Below are positions 59,601-61,192 of a DNA stretch of 64,000 bases, one piece after another. Location: the NCBI GenBank assembly GCA_032718475.1, contig JAUCBJ010004350.1, positions 1 to 64,000 on the forward strand, written 5' to 3'. The notes under the pieces were generated by a model. It searched no databases. It worked only from the letters and a program-made list of their open reading frames with translations, and was not told where the DNA came from. Position numbers and translations under genes: made by a program. This DNA comes from Nemertoderma westbladi. Lineage: Eukaryota; Xenacoelomorpha; Nemertodermatida; Nemertodermatidae. Numbering within the stretch: the stretch's first letter is position 1; each line of letters begins with the position of its first letter.

Positions 59601-60315
59601 GGAGTAGAACATCATTATTCTGCAATTCAAAGGTAGTCAGTCTATTGATACTATTATGCTATTTGGATTGGAAATCTTGCGGACATTCTGAGGGTATGGC
59701 ACGCACTACTGCCTTGGCTGTTTGTAGTTGTTCAAAGTGCAGCGAATTTTTAATTTTATACCGAAAAGTGAATATGTGAATGCGGATTTTTCATAATTTC
59801 ATCTTAAAATTTTGTGATAATGGAGACGTAGAAAGAGTCAAAGGGCTGGCCCATTCAGTCATACAGCCATGTATTCGGTGTGTGTTTGTACTGCGTAGTG
59901 TGAGTCAGAAGGCATATTTAATTAGTGGATTTCGACAAACACACTTTTGGAAAACGACCGCAATATAATTATAGGCTAGAGATATCGTAAAAAAGGGTTT
60001 ACAAAGGGGAATGATGCAACCGAAAGTCGCAGTACAGAGTCGTTTCGCCACGTTACTGTTATCGTAACGCTATACGTATGATTGGTACAATCAAGGTAAA
60101 GCATTGAATTGCAATGAATTATTATATACCTGTTGGAACAGCGGGTTTGTAAGCCATCTGTTATAAACCAACCATAGTTATTCACTAAGTTCCTGACCAC
60201 GTCACAGTAATCCATATCTGGGCTGGTGGCATCCACCAGCTGTATGAACAACTTCTCCAAAACCTTTAACATAAATAACAGGTCTTTGAGCACCTCGTGA
60301 ATTATTGCCCAAAAC
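1215..60315 (-). CDS. URB1: URB1/Npa1-like nucleolar pre-ribosomal protein, nine-exon gene (5' end not found)
   Basis: Coding exons in transcript order are 60315-60130, 59412-59280, 54734-54552, 51661-51471, 19814-19619, 18437-18294, 16501-14181, 12559-12323 and 2634-1215. Each join uses a GT donor and AG acceptor and keeps phase (2, 0, 0, 2, 0, 0, 2, 2). The joined frame is open for about 1,670 codons. URB1/Npa1 proteins are large, mostly helical-repeat nucleolar factors needed for 60S subunit assembly; vertebrate URB1 is about 2,270 residues. Recognised segments include RMVSATFQLLSACTALGE (the 'AxxLLTAMVxxG' region of Npa1), SDVRGSYITFVIGYLL, SKTAKVRIF, PRHHTSWYRAVHLFNK, and a C-terminal exon like the conserved URB1 C-terminal domain. 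About 200 N-terminal residues are missing, presumably in exons beyond 60.3 kb or outside the window. The gene spans at least 59 kb, and introns 8 and 4 contain other genes. Family assignment rests on recalled similarity; transcript evidence is not available here. Confidence 0.85.
2635..4288. other. URB1 intron 8, distal part: low-complexity noncoding DNA
   Basis: No gene is seen. The stretch holds a short C-rich tract near 2963-2985, a run of about 24 G near 3253-3276 and AT-rich sequence. Near 3410-3620 are repeated CTGACGGA/GACAGACTGAC-type words, some in inverted orientation. Confidence 0.4.
4289..5715 (+). CDS. Unrecognised 281-residue protein, three exons, nested in URB1 intron 8
   Basis: Exons are 4289-4468, 4941-5071 and 5181-5715. 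The first donor is GACCAG|GTGAGG (phase 0), joining after TTTTAAAAAAG to GCTGTTAAAGAACAGG. The second donor is GAAAG|GTAAAT (phase 2), joining after TTTATCGCAG to ATCGTTAC. The joined frame is open from ATG to TAG. The N terminus is basic and probably helical (KAKINKRGNLQSNLQQ; ATRRLARSYRAFIVDQ). Exon 2 has a PHRPWVDDSWMTL segment. Exon 3 starts with an acidic, Lys/Thr-rich low-complexity region and ends with a conserved-looking block (IKYHKPRSVRGVTDSRFLEL ... DLAPPRMTIRCY). AATAAA signals follow the stop by about 45-55 bases. I do not recognise the family. It runs opposite to its host gene. The sequence just upstream of the start (GGAG|TTAACAATG) could be an acceptor for an unseen 5' exon or a spliced leader. 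Confidence 0.75.
5716..6047. other. 3' flank of the nested gene
   Basis: AT-rich sequence with several overlapping AATAAA/AATTAAATTA words just after 5715, likely containing the polyadenylation site of the three-exon gene. No other feature is seen before the retroelement at 6056. Confidence 0.4.
6056..7001 (+). mobile_element. 5'-truncated RTE-like LINE copy A with TAG tail and target duplication
   Basis: The copy begins inside the reverse transcriptase (IIVVDYVLRMSLDHYNDD, then TDLDFADDLGVLSES with the FADD active-site box) and continues through the C-terminal part to a stop at 6948. It ends in (TAG)n. It is flanked by the direct repeat GGGGGAGA at 6048-6055 and 7002-7009, the signature of target-primed insertion. 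It is closely similar in DNA to the longer copy at 43784-45598 but lacks codons near its end (DRCNF instead of DRELWRCNF) and has a GVN insertion upstream of this. It is a dead-on-arrival copy. Confidence 0.88.
7312..8190. repeat. 99-bp minisatellite, about 9 copies
   Basis: The unit contains CCGTGAGATTGATGACATG, GAATTTGTGTTTTATAACCA and GGCCACCCAGTTTGTCAGAA and recurs with a 99-base period. One unit has a 1-base insertion near 7940. One near 8105 lacks about 12 bases. Because 99 is a multiple of three and the unit has few stops, long minus-strand frames run through it (repeating LIFLTNWVAYNLLVIKHKFS), but nothing else supports a gene. Confidence 0.9.
8200..9505. other. Noncoding intronic DNA
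   Basis: No gene is seen. The stretch contains a segment near 8310 (CCAGTGCTCCACTAGTAAAG) resembling the end of the PIF/Harbinger-like MITE at 63163. A G tract lies near 9240-9262 after a GTGGTGG run. A GTTTATTGTTTTGGTTAGATT segment (about 9050-9070) is part of a module shared by several MITEs in the window. Confidence 0.4.
9510..9740 (+). mobile_element. tRNA-derived SINE copy
   Basis: The head resembles a tRNA with an A box (TAACTCAGTTGGTTGAGC) and a degenerate B box (GGTTGAACCCC). An unrelated body follows (TTACTGGGGGCAAAACTTTG, then CCTAGGGTAGGGTCACC). The B box has diverged from GGTTCRANNCC, so it is not a working tRNA gene. It sits about 100 bases upstream of the Milton/TRAK-like gene. 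Confidence 0.6.
9848..11443 (+). CDS. trak: Milton/TRAK-like trafficking adaptor (HAP1 N-terminal domain), intronless, nested in URB1
   Basis: The 531-residue frame has the landmark segment KLLDESQKDLELAAKIGQSM at about residues 101-120. This is the AAxxG CC1-type box of HAP1/TRAK proteins, which binds dynein light intermediate chain in adaptors of this class. A coiled coil follows (about 180-325) with SQLIDDCVERLEDT, matching the TRAK 'QQLVNDCVKELRDA' segment. Residues about 335-395 are basic and Ser/Arg-rich, and the tail is low in recognised features. TRAK/Milton proteins link mitochondria to kinesin-1 and dynein. This one is shorter than the usual 800-1,000 residues and has no visible introns. 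It lies in intron 8 of URB1 on the opposite strand. CTGACTTAG|ATTGCAACTAACATG just upstream looks like a splice acceptor, so a 5' noncoding exon or trans-spliced leader is possible. Confidence 0.75.
   Translation: MSSEGIQEDTNYDVIAVNCENAREDSIESPPTLYKLRAILETANRDQNDIAQLRRNNQPVTFTHIDLTLEQIEETLKYFVSCAARANRMKATYSDVGLVSKLLDESQKDLELAAKIGQSMLEQIRLLIDPQGEAPPSGGNTNLLECSTESAYLNSTVGGVDEEWLIHPQHDVGMEDEITNDLRERGLHIHNRIRELEVQNSSLHVEKTILCQEFDNYSEMESQLIDDCVERLEDTSKQVDQLKDDLNVSLSENQRQHCEMLRLMGHLSDTMGKYNNLSVKYRTLLRSLWKTKDSKREIVEELNKIKQEHTASLKELNEAKERENVVDSDAWNRGSITKRIRKQIQRKISVERRKQNENRSKRHGVAMATVRSASTARRSRSASRTTSMGRAVTSPDSDRADQLILPESLNPEESREIRSIIRLATRRNANLVWQKYRETGNLYSNQSNSSDNDTNSDAYYFGRPQPLSIVKPTEGSRTLHRWQSLARSRSLSTGTMFLDPPGVIQQNVSRVQEVGEICYNSSARGMASYGI
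11444..11559. other. 3' flank of the TRAK-like gene
   Basis: AT-rich sequence without an obvious AATAAA signal. No further feature is seen. Confidence 0.3.
11560..12140 (+). mobile_element. Poly-C-bearing dispersed element (MITE-like), full copy
   Basis: A tract of about 20 C (11573-11592) opens a block that includes GAAATTTGAAACACAACTAG, TCTAAAATTCCGGCTAAATG and GGGGCTCATTCTGTTCGGAA and ends near ACTCCGTCTCTATTACGGG. The same block occurs inverted at about 47565-47935 and partly near 46330-46520, 60430-60570 and 61545-61735. No coding capacity is seen. Element ends were not defined precisely. Confidence 0.7.
12323..12559 (-). CDS. URB1: URB1 exon 8
   Basis: Acceptor ATTCCTGCAG|G completes an Arg codon from exon 7, giving IWNR|SLATVLLLFSNETL. 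The exon ends AAFG with donor GG|GTTAGT. Phase 2 in and phase 2 out agree with both neighbours. The next join reads AAFG|LMYDNLWLLLLL. Confidence 0.85.
12798..14075. mobile_element. PIF/Harbinger-like nonautonomous TIR element filling URB1 intron 7
   Basis: Ends are inverted: GGCCCGGGTCACACATGAGC on the left and, in reverse complement, GGCCCGGGTTACACATAAAC on the right. They are flanked by TAA at 12795-12797 and 14076-14078. A 3-bp TWA target duplication and GG(G/C)CC...TTACAC-type ends are typical of PIF/Harbinger. The 1,278-bp body shows no transposase. It makes up nearly all of the 1,621-bp intron 7. Confidence 0.8.
13006..13146. repeat. Imperfect inverted repeat (hairpin) inside the MITE
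   Basis: The left arm includes TACATACTTGTG, CACTTTACAGTGT and GAGTGGCTTTGT. The right arm is its near reverse complement (AAAGCCACGAGGATC, ACACTGTAAAGTATA, ACAAGTATGTA). Arms are about 50 bases with a short loop rich in GAGTGAGTG. It could be a separate foldback element nested in the MITE. Confidence 0.7.
14181..16501 (-). CDS. URB1: URB1 exon 7 (large central exon)
   Basis: The exon starts after ATGTTTTAG in phase 0 (NKNSCVRLSTSKLIANA...) and runs about 773 codons to AACAG|GTCAGT in phase 2. The protein is a leucine-rich, helix-rich stretch with many scattered cysteines and no recognisable catalytic motif, as expected of the middle of URB1. The Met codon at 16450 is internal, not a start. 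Confidence 0.85.
16502..18293. other. URB1 intron 6
   Basis: AT-rich noncoding DNA apart from the tRNA-like block at 17914-18005. Short open frames near 16880-17324 have biased composition and no family features, so they were not called. Confidence 0.5.
17914..18005 (-). mobile_element. tRNA-like SINE head, antisense
   Basis: On the minus strand the block has an A-box-like GTGGCTGAACTGGTTAGCGC and a B-box-like GGTTCAACCCC about 45 bases later, the spacing of a tRNA-derived pol III promoter. The arms do not close into a convincing cloverleaf, so it is called a SINE head rather than a tRNA gene. Confidence 0.5.
18294..18437 (-). CDS. URB1: URB1 exon 6
   Basis: This 48-codon phase 0-0 exon lies between TTTCTAG|ATC and AAG|GTTTGT. 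It encodes IASLIVLKECHPVLSNAV, then GIPIMKLVSVSINTCLPK, filling exactly the gap expected between exon 5 and exon 7 of a URB1 protein. Confidence 0.8.
18860..18960. repeat. Inverted CGGGATCCCGA-type palindromic block
   Basis: Several copies of ATCGGGATCC / GGGATCCCGA occur within 100 bases in both orientations, like the ends of a short hAT-type remnant. No target duplication was identified. It lies in URB1 intron 5. Confidence 0.4.
19619..19814 (-). CDS. URB1: URB1 exon 5
   Basis: Acceptor TTTATTTAACAG|G adds one base that completes the Lys codon begun in exon 4, across a 31.7-kb intron. The exon then encodes YNLKRFIVALKPKLHDPLV and PRHHTSWYRAVHLFNK, matching the URB1 region 'LLHFLLGLK...PRxxSTWLNNIKLLNK'. 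The donor is AAG|GTTTAG in phase 0. Its base composition is visibly richer in G+C than the flanking intron. Confidence 0.85.
19815..23208. other. URB1 intron 4, 5'-distal part, noncoding
   Basis: No gene is supported. A 122-codon minus frame at 20151-20519 has no family features. A G tract at about 22451-22461 and a TACGGGTCATGGTGTA segment near 22820 are remnants of the poly-G/C element family. Palindromic TTCTAGAA sites cluster at 21333-21610. Confidence 0.4.
21333..21610. repeat. Cluster of TTCTAGAAC palindromes
   Basis: GTTCTAGAACA or its complement occurs about five times within 280 bases, often as inverted pairs around AAATATT (for example near 21333-21366 and 21540-21570). Isolated copies recur near 22616, 52299 and 60645-60672. 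TTCnnGAA is the core of a heat-shock element, but an origin in a short inverted-repeat element is at least as likely. Confidence 0.5.
23209..23577 (+). CDS. Small predicted single-pass membrane protein, unrecognised
   Basis: This is a 122-residue frame from an ATG with an acceptable context (CAACAAGATGG). Residues 1-70 are polar, with basic patches (FKQKFDRKFHMPEF) and no signal peptide. About residues 75-100 form a hydrophobic segment (TLVETAVIVLTPIYTIALIYF) that looks like a transmembrane helix, followed by a short polar tail ending SQIGY. Codon usage looks coding and the flanks are AT-rich noncoding DNA, which supports a real gene, possibly the last exon of a longer one. It sits in URB1 intron 4 on the opposite strand. 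I do not recognise a family. Confidence 0.5.
   Translation: MDYPASNIDISNETTDLKRASSSQCYLFKQKFDRKFHMPEFYSGVKLADKPFKAGSMTPIDRRQSADDIQDNNKQWIMTLVETAVIVLTPIYTIALIYFTLDEIPPKQSDSWLEMLTSQIGY
23876..24140 (+). mobile_element. tRNA-derived SINE (copy 1)
   Basis: The head has A box TTGGTGTAGTGGTTGCA and an intact B box GGTTCGATCC. The body includes AAAGGGACCAGCCAGG, TAAGTGGTAGCTAAATGAGT and GACCGCACTGGAAATAAGTC. The tail is AT-rich. A near-identical copy lies inverted at 24830-25072 and a truncated one at 62815-62950. Confidence 0.85.
24830..25072 (-). mobile_element. tRNA-derived SINE (copy 2, inverted relative to copy 1)
   Basis: Reverse complement of the element at 23876-24140, covering body and tRNA-like head, with a few substitutions (for example GGTTTCGATCC in the B box). 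Together the two copies form a 240-base inverted repeat with about 700 bases between them. Confidence 0.85.
25678..25915 (-). mobile_element. MITE with GACTGGACGCAAT ends (copy 1)
   Basis: After a poly-G tract the element starts GGACTGGACGCAATAAAAAT and ends AGGTGAGATTTGCGCCCAGC, so its ends are inverted relatives (ACTGGRCGCAA). The interior includes ATTGTTTTGGTTAAAATAAC. It matches the copy at 60968-61192 in the opposite orientation. Confidence 0.75.
25916..27395. other. Noncoding intronic DNA downstream of the Staufen gene
   Basis: AT-rich; no gene supported. A minus-strand open segment near 26016-26213 has no family features and is not needed by the URB1 model. A short-period TTAATTAATTAATTAA run lies near 27010. 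Confidence 0.4.
27396..29243 (-). CDS. stau: Staufen double-stranded RNA-binding protein, intronless, nested in URB1 intron 4
   Basis: The 615-residue frame shows the full Staufen domain order. dsRBD1 is about 42-108 (PKFLLNELSRAHRLQPEYKL, ending LKAAQHKAASLALENL). dsRBD2, about 123-227, is split by the proline-rich insert typical of Staufen (TVELNTLLMKRG ... RQSAKHDASNQALEAL). dsRBD3 is about 256-323, dsRBD4 about 363-440 (KKEAKRLAAVALLLELGF), and the degenerate C-terminal dsRBD5 about 533-599 (PKQQLMYLATVLRLQVQF ... QSHDVAALVALRTL). Staufen binds structured RNAs for localisation, translation control and decay. A short acidic GDKxEGDK repeat follows dsRBD4. An AATAAA overlaps the stop codon. 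The gene has no introns and is strikingly G+C-rich compared with its surroundings. It lies on the same strand as its host URB1. Confidence 0.92.
   Translation of the reverse strand: MESSALIQPGMIQIIKKEKPEEPEAEAVAPVVQPAPNSNNRTPKFLLNELSRAHRLQPEYKLVEQSGPAHARSFTVEVKINDLSFQASATSLKAAQHKAASLALENLNLPPLPTRQPRYHKGNRTLNRDSLTPTVELNTLLMKRGESYSFTFAESVPVPQDESYPPGVVGSPRGRLFNPRYPRRPIPIHLLPSTATLRIGDREFVGTGSTRQSAKHDASNQALEALQLEEPPKPVEEANGGNNPVEVKETAVQLVKSPISLVYEAALKRDISCGFEVVGEVGDTQSKVFTVRGFLGDALIEEASARNKKLAKQRAAERIVARLGELPPAPEVAPRRPAPKRYGNPRRKNASIMVEMNERYGLGLNAVSRLMQVSQLRREASPVFAMSESYGGVSETQRGRREIVYTARASLGERSASGSCVRKKEAKRLAAVALLLELGFEVEEGDKAEGDKVEGDKVEDNQVNGLSNGVEERSGVVVVRQGDAETQQSQLVASSGITATIARELLTSGTSATAETLTHGGSTPTTLPKLLRPKQQLMYLATVLRLQVQFNNSQPFGAGEFHTTATVAATPRVVATGRGPTIEQSHDVAALVALRTLAANGQESPPPRVTILTKK
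29638..30204. mobile_element. TIR element with AAAAGTTGAATTTT repeats, CAGGA target duplication
   Basis: The left end starts CAGTCGGGGAGAAGTTC and continues TTTCAACTGAGTTGAAATTT. The right end in reverse complement starts CAGTCGGGGAAAAGTTC with the same continuation, so the TIR is about 40 bp. CAGGA flanks both sides (29633-29637 and 30205-30209). Inside, AAAAGTTGAATTT(T) recurs four or five times between about 30050 and 30160, echoing the terminal GTTGAAATTT words. No coding capacity. Confidence 0.8.
30205..30675. other. Noncoding DNA with a short inverted repeat
   Basis: ATCACACCAAATCACAA near 30220 and its near reverse complement TTGGTGTGATTTGTTGTG near 30438 suggest another small foldback element. 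Between them is a copy of the AACCAAAACAATAAAC module. Confidence 0.4.
30472..30597. repeat. Left copy of a 125-bp direct duplication
   Basis: Starts GTGTTTAGACCAGTAGACTT and ends GCAAATCTATAAGGATT. The same sequence, with a few changes, is at about 33508-33633, so the two copies flank the TIR element at 30676-33490. Confidence 0.8.
30676..33490. mobile_element. TIR element with CCCGATCGGGATAT ends and a large internal minisatellite
   Basis: Left end GGATCCCTATCCCGATCGGG; right end in reverse complement GGTTCCCTATCCCGATCGGG. Each end continues into further ATCCCGATCGGGATAT palindromes (three on the left within 75 bases, at least two on the right). Flanks are GTCAGTAG (30668-30675) and TTCAGTAG (33491-33498), an imperfect 8-bp duplication as expected of hAT-like elements. 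No transposase is seen; the interior is almost all tandem repeat. Confidence 0.65.
31085..33150. repeat. About 53-bp minisatellite with variable units
   Basis: The unit contains TTAAACGTTTCAATAGATTG, TTTCAGTATC(C/T)(A/C)A and CGTGCTGCATGAAGGTCTC. Period varies around 50-55 bases because units gain or lose ATCA, TGCTG and CTGCAG words. Blocks repeat as larger groups: about 31745-32010 and 32175-32490 resemble 31120-31350. Open frames across it simply reflect the unit. Confidence 0.85.
33508..33633. repeat. Right copy of the 125-bp direct duplication
   Basis: Partner of 30472-30597; includes TTAATACGCCAAATGCAAAT and ATAATAATGAACTGGCAAAT. It has a small ACCGGTACATATG insertion. Confidence 0.8.
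33634..34139. other. Noncoding intronic DNA
   Basis: No gene. The stretch contains ACTGTAGTACTGCAGTACTA palindromic microsatellite sequence near 33710-33735 and another GAACCAAAACAATAAAC module near 33797. Confidence 0.4.
34140..36023 (-). pseudogene. CR1/L2-like LINE, 3' half (reverse transcriptase and 3' UTR)
   Basis: Reading the minus strand from 36023 downward gives VPSQWKLANISPVYKQGKKS, then NNYRRISLTSVVSKLMERI, QQFGFQKGRS, VVYLDFNKAFDAVPHKRLL, GVPQGAVASVILFLGFVND and LYLFADDIK: the ordered RT motifs of CR1/L2-type LINEs. A C-terminal WNSLSDDVVTTPTLNSF block follows near 34870. Stops and frame changes show decay. The 3' UTR includes two tandem copies of a block of about 125 bases (about 34190-34440) containing ACCGAGCTTGACACAAGTAA. 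The 5' half is at 42205-43771, separated by the transposon at 36024-42200. Confidence 0.82.
36229..37745. repeat. 28-bp tandem array of the transposon's own terminal sequence, about 54 copies
   Basis: Unit: TTAGATACAGTGTTTTACCA plus TACAACTG. Read on the other strand, 24 consecutive bases of the unit are the terminal inverted repeat (GTTGTATGGTAAAACACTGT + ATCT). All units are in the same orientation as the right-hand TIR. Common variants are TTCAACTG and, in the last two units, TTTGTATACAGCTG. Confidence 0.95.
37926..41480 (+). pseudogene. Decayed transposase-like gene of the 6.2-kb element
   Basis: The region starts after an acceptor-like GCAACACAG at 37942 with a Tudor/chromo-like segment (FGDDVDVYWKGKWWSGGTI). 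It then encodes a 30-residue repeat region and an acidic linker, followed by pieces in shifting frames. About 39900-40010 is Cys/basic (HPLRTVGCSNKCKLNC). About 40050-40450 contains GYKPNNNEVFRTLFTLP. A probable small intron follows (GATAAG|GTATCA to about 40513-40527). Then come CIRCDEFELHQCFQAG and CEKCTEHIDNLARAKVSREI, and a DDE-like core with FSAVWHEGITGRNDEDIASI, KIWLDNCSAQNKTTHC and MWYFEPHHSFMSADNLHRLV. This order recalls a transposase-like family of invertebrates with a 'DNCxxQNKN ... GHTxMxAD' signature (DUF7869-like); that name is from memory. At least two frameshifts and stops near 38892, 39790, 41037 and 41205 show it is not intact. Confidence 0.7.
38190..39470 (+). repeat. 90-bp coding minisatellite (30-residue repeats), about 14 copies
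   Basis: Each unit encodes a variant of PMETVVTQMTPLATVS followed by HLSPIAITSDQYL. The period keeps the reading frame, except at 38886-38892, where a deletion breaks it. Two alternating classes exist, one with IVYSSDQDLP and one with IAITSDQYLP, suggesting higher-order duplication. Confidence 0.9.
42201..43771 (-). pseudogene. CR1/L2-like LINE, 5' half (endonuclease and start of RT)
   Basis: The minus strand encodes an APE-type endonuclease: CIYTNADNLINKLGELE near 43700, IIGDFNMPDTDWGQL near 43210, LDLILTNDEN near 43090 and GASDHDHIVLEFDI near 43020. The RT start follows (IDKIKTSSAPGPDGIFPIM, about 42270-42330). The frame is interrupted several times between 42420 and 42815. It continues at 36023 across the inserted transposon. 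Its 5' side is interrupted by the RTE-like insertion at 43784. Confidence 0.85.
43784..45598 (+). mobile_element. RTE-like LINE copy B, nearly complete reverse transcriptase
   Basis: A frame open to the stop at 45559 carries ordered RT motifs: ASGVDGVPPEVFKI, LVPVPKKGNLTLYGSFRGIS, NQNGFRKGRGTMEPILALRR, IFVDFFKAFDSVSRSRMF, GVLQGDTLAPFLFIIVVDYV and TDLDFVDDLGVLS. The catalytic box reads FVDD where copy A has FADD. A thumb/C-terminal region ends at VDKPAQHS. No endonuclease is present, so the 5' end is truncated. It ends in (TAG)n. The 12-bp duplication TAAATGACTAGG at 43772-43783 and 45599-45610 defines the insertion, inside the 5' part of the CR1-like LINE. Confidence 0.92.
45611..46610. other. 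Noncoding DNA, mixed repeats
   Basis: No gene is supported. Contents include a GACGAAGTGAC word near 45700 and its reverse complement GTCACTTCGTC near 45748, a TCGACGCAAATAACA fragment of the GACTGGACGCAAT MITE family near 45962, and a partial copy of the poly-C element (TTCTGTTCGGAATATAACGA) at about 46340-46520. Confidence 0.45.
46615..46880 (+). mobile_element. tRNA-derived SINE, second family
   Basis: Head with A box CTTGGTCTAGTGGTGACA and B box GGGTTCGATCCC, then a body with GTGCTTTAAATGCTGCAGCC and AGTGGTTGATAAATGGGAAC. The head and parts of the body are related to, but clearly different from, the SINE at 23876. Confidence 0.8.
46881..47564. other. Noncoding DNA with a poly-G tract
   Basis: A G tract lies at about 46956-46975. 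A minus-strand open segment near 47215-47330 (DKPMELIVDLYLKLHSFGMF) looks faintly coding but fits no exon of URB1 and has no supported boundaries. Confidence 0.35.
47565..47935 (-). mobile_element. Poly-C-bearing dispersed element, inverted copy
   Basis: Reverse complement of most of the 11560-12140 element (for example TTATATTCCGAACAGAATGA, then GTCCCCATTTAGCCGGAATT), ending in a run of about 20 C. Similarity to the copy in intron 8 is high across about 270 bases. Confidence 0.75.
47940..48230 (-). pseudogene. Degenerate RTE-like LINE fragment, antisense
   Basis: DNA similar to the reverse complement of part of copies A and B, in the thumb/C-terminal region (TGACAGTTAACCTTGAAAGT; AGCATGTGGACGACTTCTGT on the minus strand). 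It has several small deletions and substitutions, so it is an older copy. Confidence 0.75.
48395..51470. repeat. 41-bp minisatellite carrying URB1 exon-4 donor sequence, about 75 copies
   Basis: Plus-strand unit: TGTGCCTGAGCAGTGTTCCT then ACCAGGTATATTAACTCAGTT. Variants alternate CAGTTTG/CACTTTG, GAGCAG/GACCAG, GTGTT/GCGTT and TATTAA/TATGAA. The last unit merges into URB1 exon 4: on the minus strand the exon ends GGCACAAA|GTGAGTTAATAT, which is the repeat unit. By eye about 28 units keep the GTGAGT; the others read CTGAGT. A truncated unit (GTGCCTATATTAACTC) occurs at about 49383 and again about 1,336 bases later, so large blocks were duplicated. Confidence 0.95.
51471..51661 (-). CDS. URB1: URB1 exon 4, ending inside a minisatellite unit
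   Basis: Acceptor TTCCAATTAG|TTG starts in phase 0 and gives LITCTEVSKTAKVRIFDHK, which aligns without gaps to the expected URB1 stretch ending KTQKVRFF. The exon finishes with GIVFVDNLLGTGT and donor GGCACAAA|GTGAGT in phase 2. The last eight exon bases and the donor are identical to part of the 41-bp repeat unit that fills the start of intron 4. Confidence 0.85.
51723..52555. mobile_element. TIR element with inverted arrays of GAGTAAAAATATCG, 8-bp target duplication
   Basis: TCTAAATA flanks both sides (51715-51722 and 52556-52563). The left end reads GGTTAGGTATTGGTGAAAAA + TATCG; the right end in reverse complement reads GGTTATATTGAAAAATATCG. From the left, GAGTAAAAATATCG(A/C) recurs about 17 times to about 52075. 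From the right the complement (CGATATTTTTACTC) recurs about 10 times from 52375. A C tract (about 51991-52017) interrupts the left array. No coding capacity. The 8-bp duplication is what hAT-type transposases make. Confidence 0.85.
52577..52800. mobile_element. 224-bp MITE with CGGATCCGGATCCGG ends, 9-bp target duplication
   Basis: The ends are inverted: GTAAAACGCGGATCCGGATC + CGGATTCC on both sides, preceded by GGGT(AG/CA)G. GAATTATAA flanks it at 52568-52576 and 52801-52809. The interior (AAAGGAGCAGGTTACAG, AACCAAAACAATAAAC, GTTATAGTTTTATTTTTG) is shared with the ACTGGRCGCAA MITE at 60968-61192, although the ends differ. Confidence 0.85.
52801..54551. other. Rest of URB1 intron 3
   Basis: No gene is seen. 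TAACG-rich sequence occurs at 54000-54360. A CCGGTACCGG palindromic cluster lies near 53010-53050. Confidence 0.4.
54552..54734 (-). CDS. URB1: URB1 exon 3
   Basis: This 61-codon phase 0-0 exon lies between ATTCCTTTAG|GAA and AAG|GTAATT. It encodes DSDVRGSYITFVIGYLL and NDDPIERSGIFLTTINTK, which follow the order expected in URB1 (DVRxAYVQFALSFL ... EDRISTINILLSTLKTK). It is too short to stand out as an open reading frame and was found by looking for the missing segment. Confidence 0.85.
55990..56195. repeat. 20-bp tandem repeat, about 10 copies
   Basis: Unit AAGAACATATTGTCTATTTT, with AAGAAG variants, inside the 3.4-kb TIR element just before its main array. Confidence 0.9.
56250..58630. repeat. 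30-31-bp array of the element's terminal motif, about 78 copies
   Basis: Unit CATACCAAAACCCAGTATCT + CCAAAA(A)GTTT, in one orientation. AAAACCCAGTATCTCC is also the inner part of the element's TIR. Units differ in the linker (GTTTCATA, GTGTCATA, GTTACATA, GTTCCATA). Reading frames are open on both strands only because the unit contains few stops; the predicted peptide (YQNPVSPKS...) is not a gene. Confidence 0.93.
59280..59412 (-). CDS. URB1: URB1 exon 2
   Basis: Acceptor TTGTATCTAG|A supplies the base that completes an Arg codon split across intron 1, giving ...SNR|MVSATFQLL. Forty-four full codons follow, ending at AAA|GTGAGT in phase 0. The sequence QLLSACTALGESACRYLTT fits the conserved URB1 'LMTAMVTQGPEAARDV' segment. 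Confidence 0.8.
60130..60315 (-). CDS. URB1: URB1 first exon identified
   Basis: The reading frame contains LFMLKVLEKLFIQLV and VVRNLVNNYGWFITDGL, which match the helical segment just before the 'MVTQG' region of URB1. The donor is AACAG|GTATAT and leaves phase 2. The proposed acceptor GATAG|G is only a best guess, because no strong polypyrimidine tract precedes it. Further N-terminal exons must exist upstream. Confidence 0.65.
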
Positions 60316-60960
60316 CTATCAATACAACTACAACAACTGTAGGCATTGGGCATTGCAGCTGCATTACATATACACCAGGACATCATGATATACAGATACA
60401 CCGCAATATAGTGTCTTTTTTTTTTAATGACACGGAACTAGTTCAACTCACCGTCGACTCGTCAAGGACCCCATGAAGCCGGTATTTTCAATTTTGCCTA
60501 TAAATTTTTATTTAAGCGTTTTAAAGAAGTTTATTTTTCGAAATTGCACCGTTCGTATCTAAGTCATACTTTACATTACCATCGGTTTGTACATATATCA
60601 TTATAGGAAGCTTGCGTTACAAGGATTCAAAATATATAACATAACATTCTAGAACATAACATTCTAGAACATATTATTTATCTCTATCCAATATCTCGAT
60701 TGGATAGCTACACATACATAAACAAAATGTTCCAGAACATTGAGTATTTATTAAATAGAATAATTGGCCTCCAGCCAACGATAATTCTTGCAATCTTTGA
60801 ACGCATACATCTCAGCTGTTCTTCAGATTGCTTGCGGTGTCCCCCAAGGTTCTGTCTGTTCACCACTTCCTTTTCTACTTTATTAATGACCTCGCTGACG
60901 CCACTATCTTCGCGGACGATACCACGATAATTTTACAAAATTGTTTAATAAATAATCAAA
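60316..60960. other. Upstream of the first identified URB1 exon; contains a poly-element remnant
   Basis: At 60430-60570 there is a partial copy of the poly-C dispersed element (CTAGTTCAACTCACCGTCGA, then CCGGTATTTTCAATTTTGCC). A CAAGGTTCTGTCTGTTCACC-type fragment near 60845 resembles part of a LINE reverse transcriptase (CGVPQGSVCSPLLFYFINDL-like in shifting frames) and is too short to classify. CATTCTAGAACATAA repeats occur at 60645-60672. Confidence 0.45.
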
Positions 60961-60967
60961 TACTCGA

Positions 60968-61192
60968 GGGGGAACTGGGCGCAAATCCCACCTTGGCGAA
61001 TTAATATCCCGCCTCAATGTTAAATTCTCAATTTAGGGAAAGGAGCAGTTATTTTAGTGGCACGTTATTTTAACCAAAACAATAAACTAAACACAATAGA
61101 ACAAGTTACAGTTTTACTTTTGAGAGTAATCAGCTGTTATTTGCGTCCAATTTCCCTGGAGAGGGATGAATTCTTATTGCGTCCAGTCTTAT
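60968..61192 (+). mobile_element. MITE with ACTGGRCGCAA ends (copy 2)
   Basis: Starts AACTGGGCGCAAATCCCACC and ends ATTCTTATTGCGTCCAGTC, so the ends are inverted relatives. The interior includes AAAGGAGCAG, GTGGCACGTTATTTTAACCA and AAACAATAAAC. It matches the reverse complement of 25678-25915. A third fragment near 19440-19480 shares GGCGCAAATCCCATCTCGGC. Confidence 0.78.
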
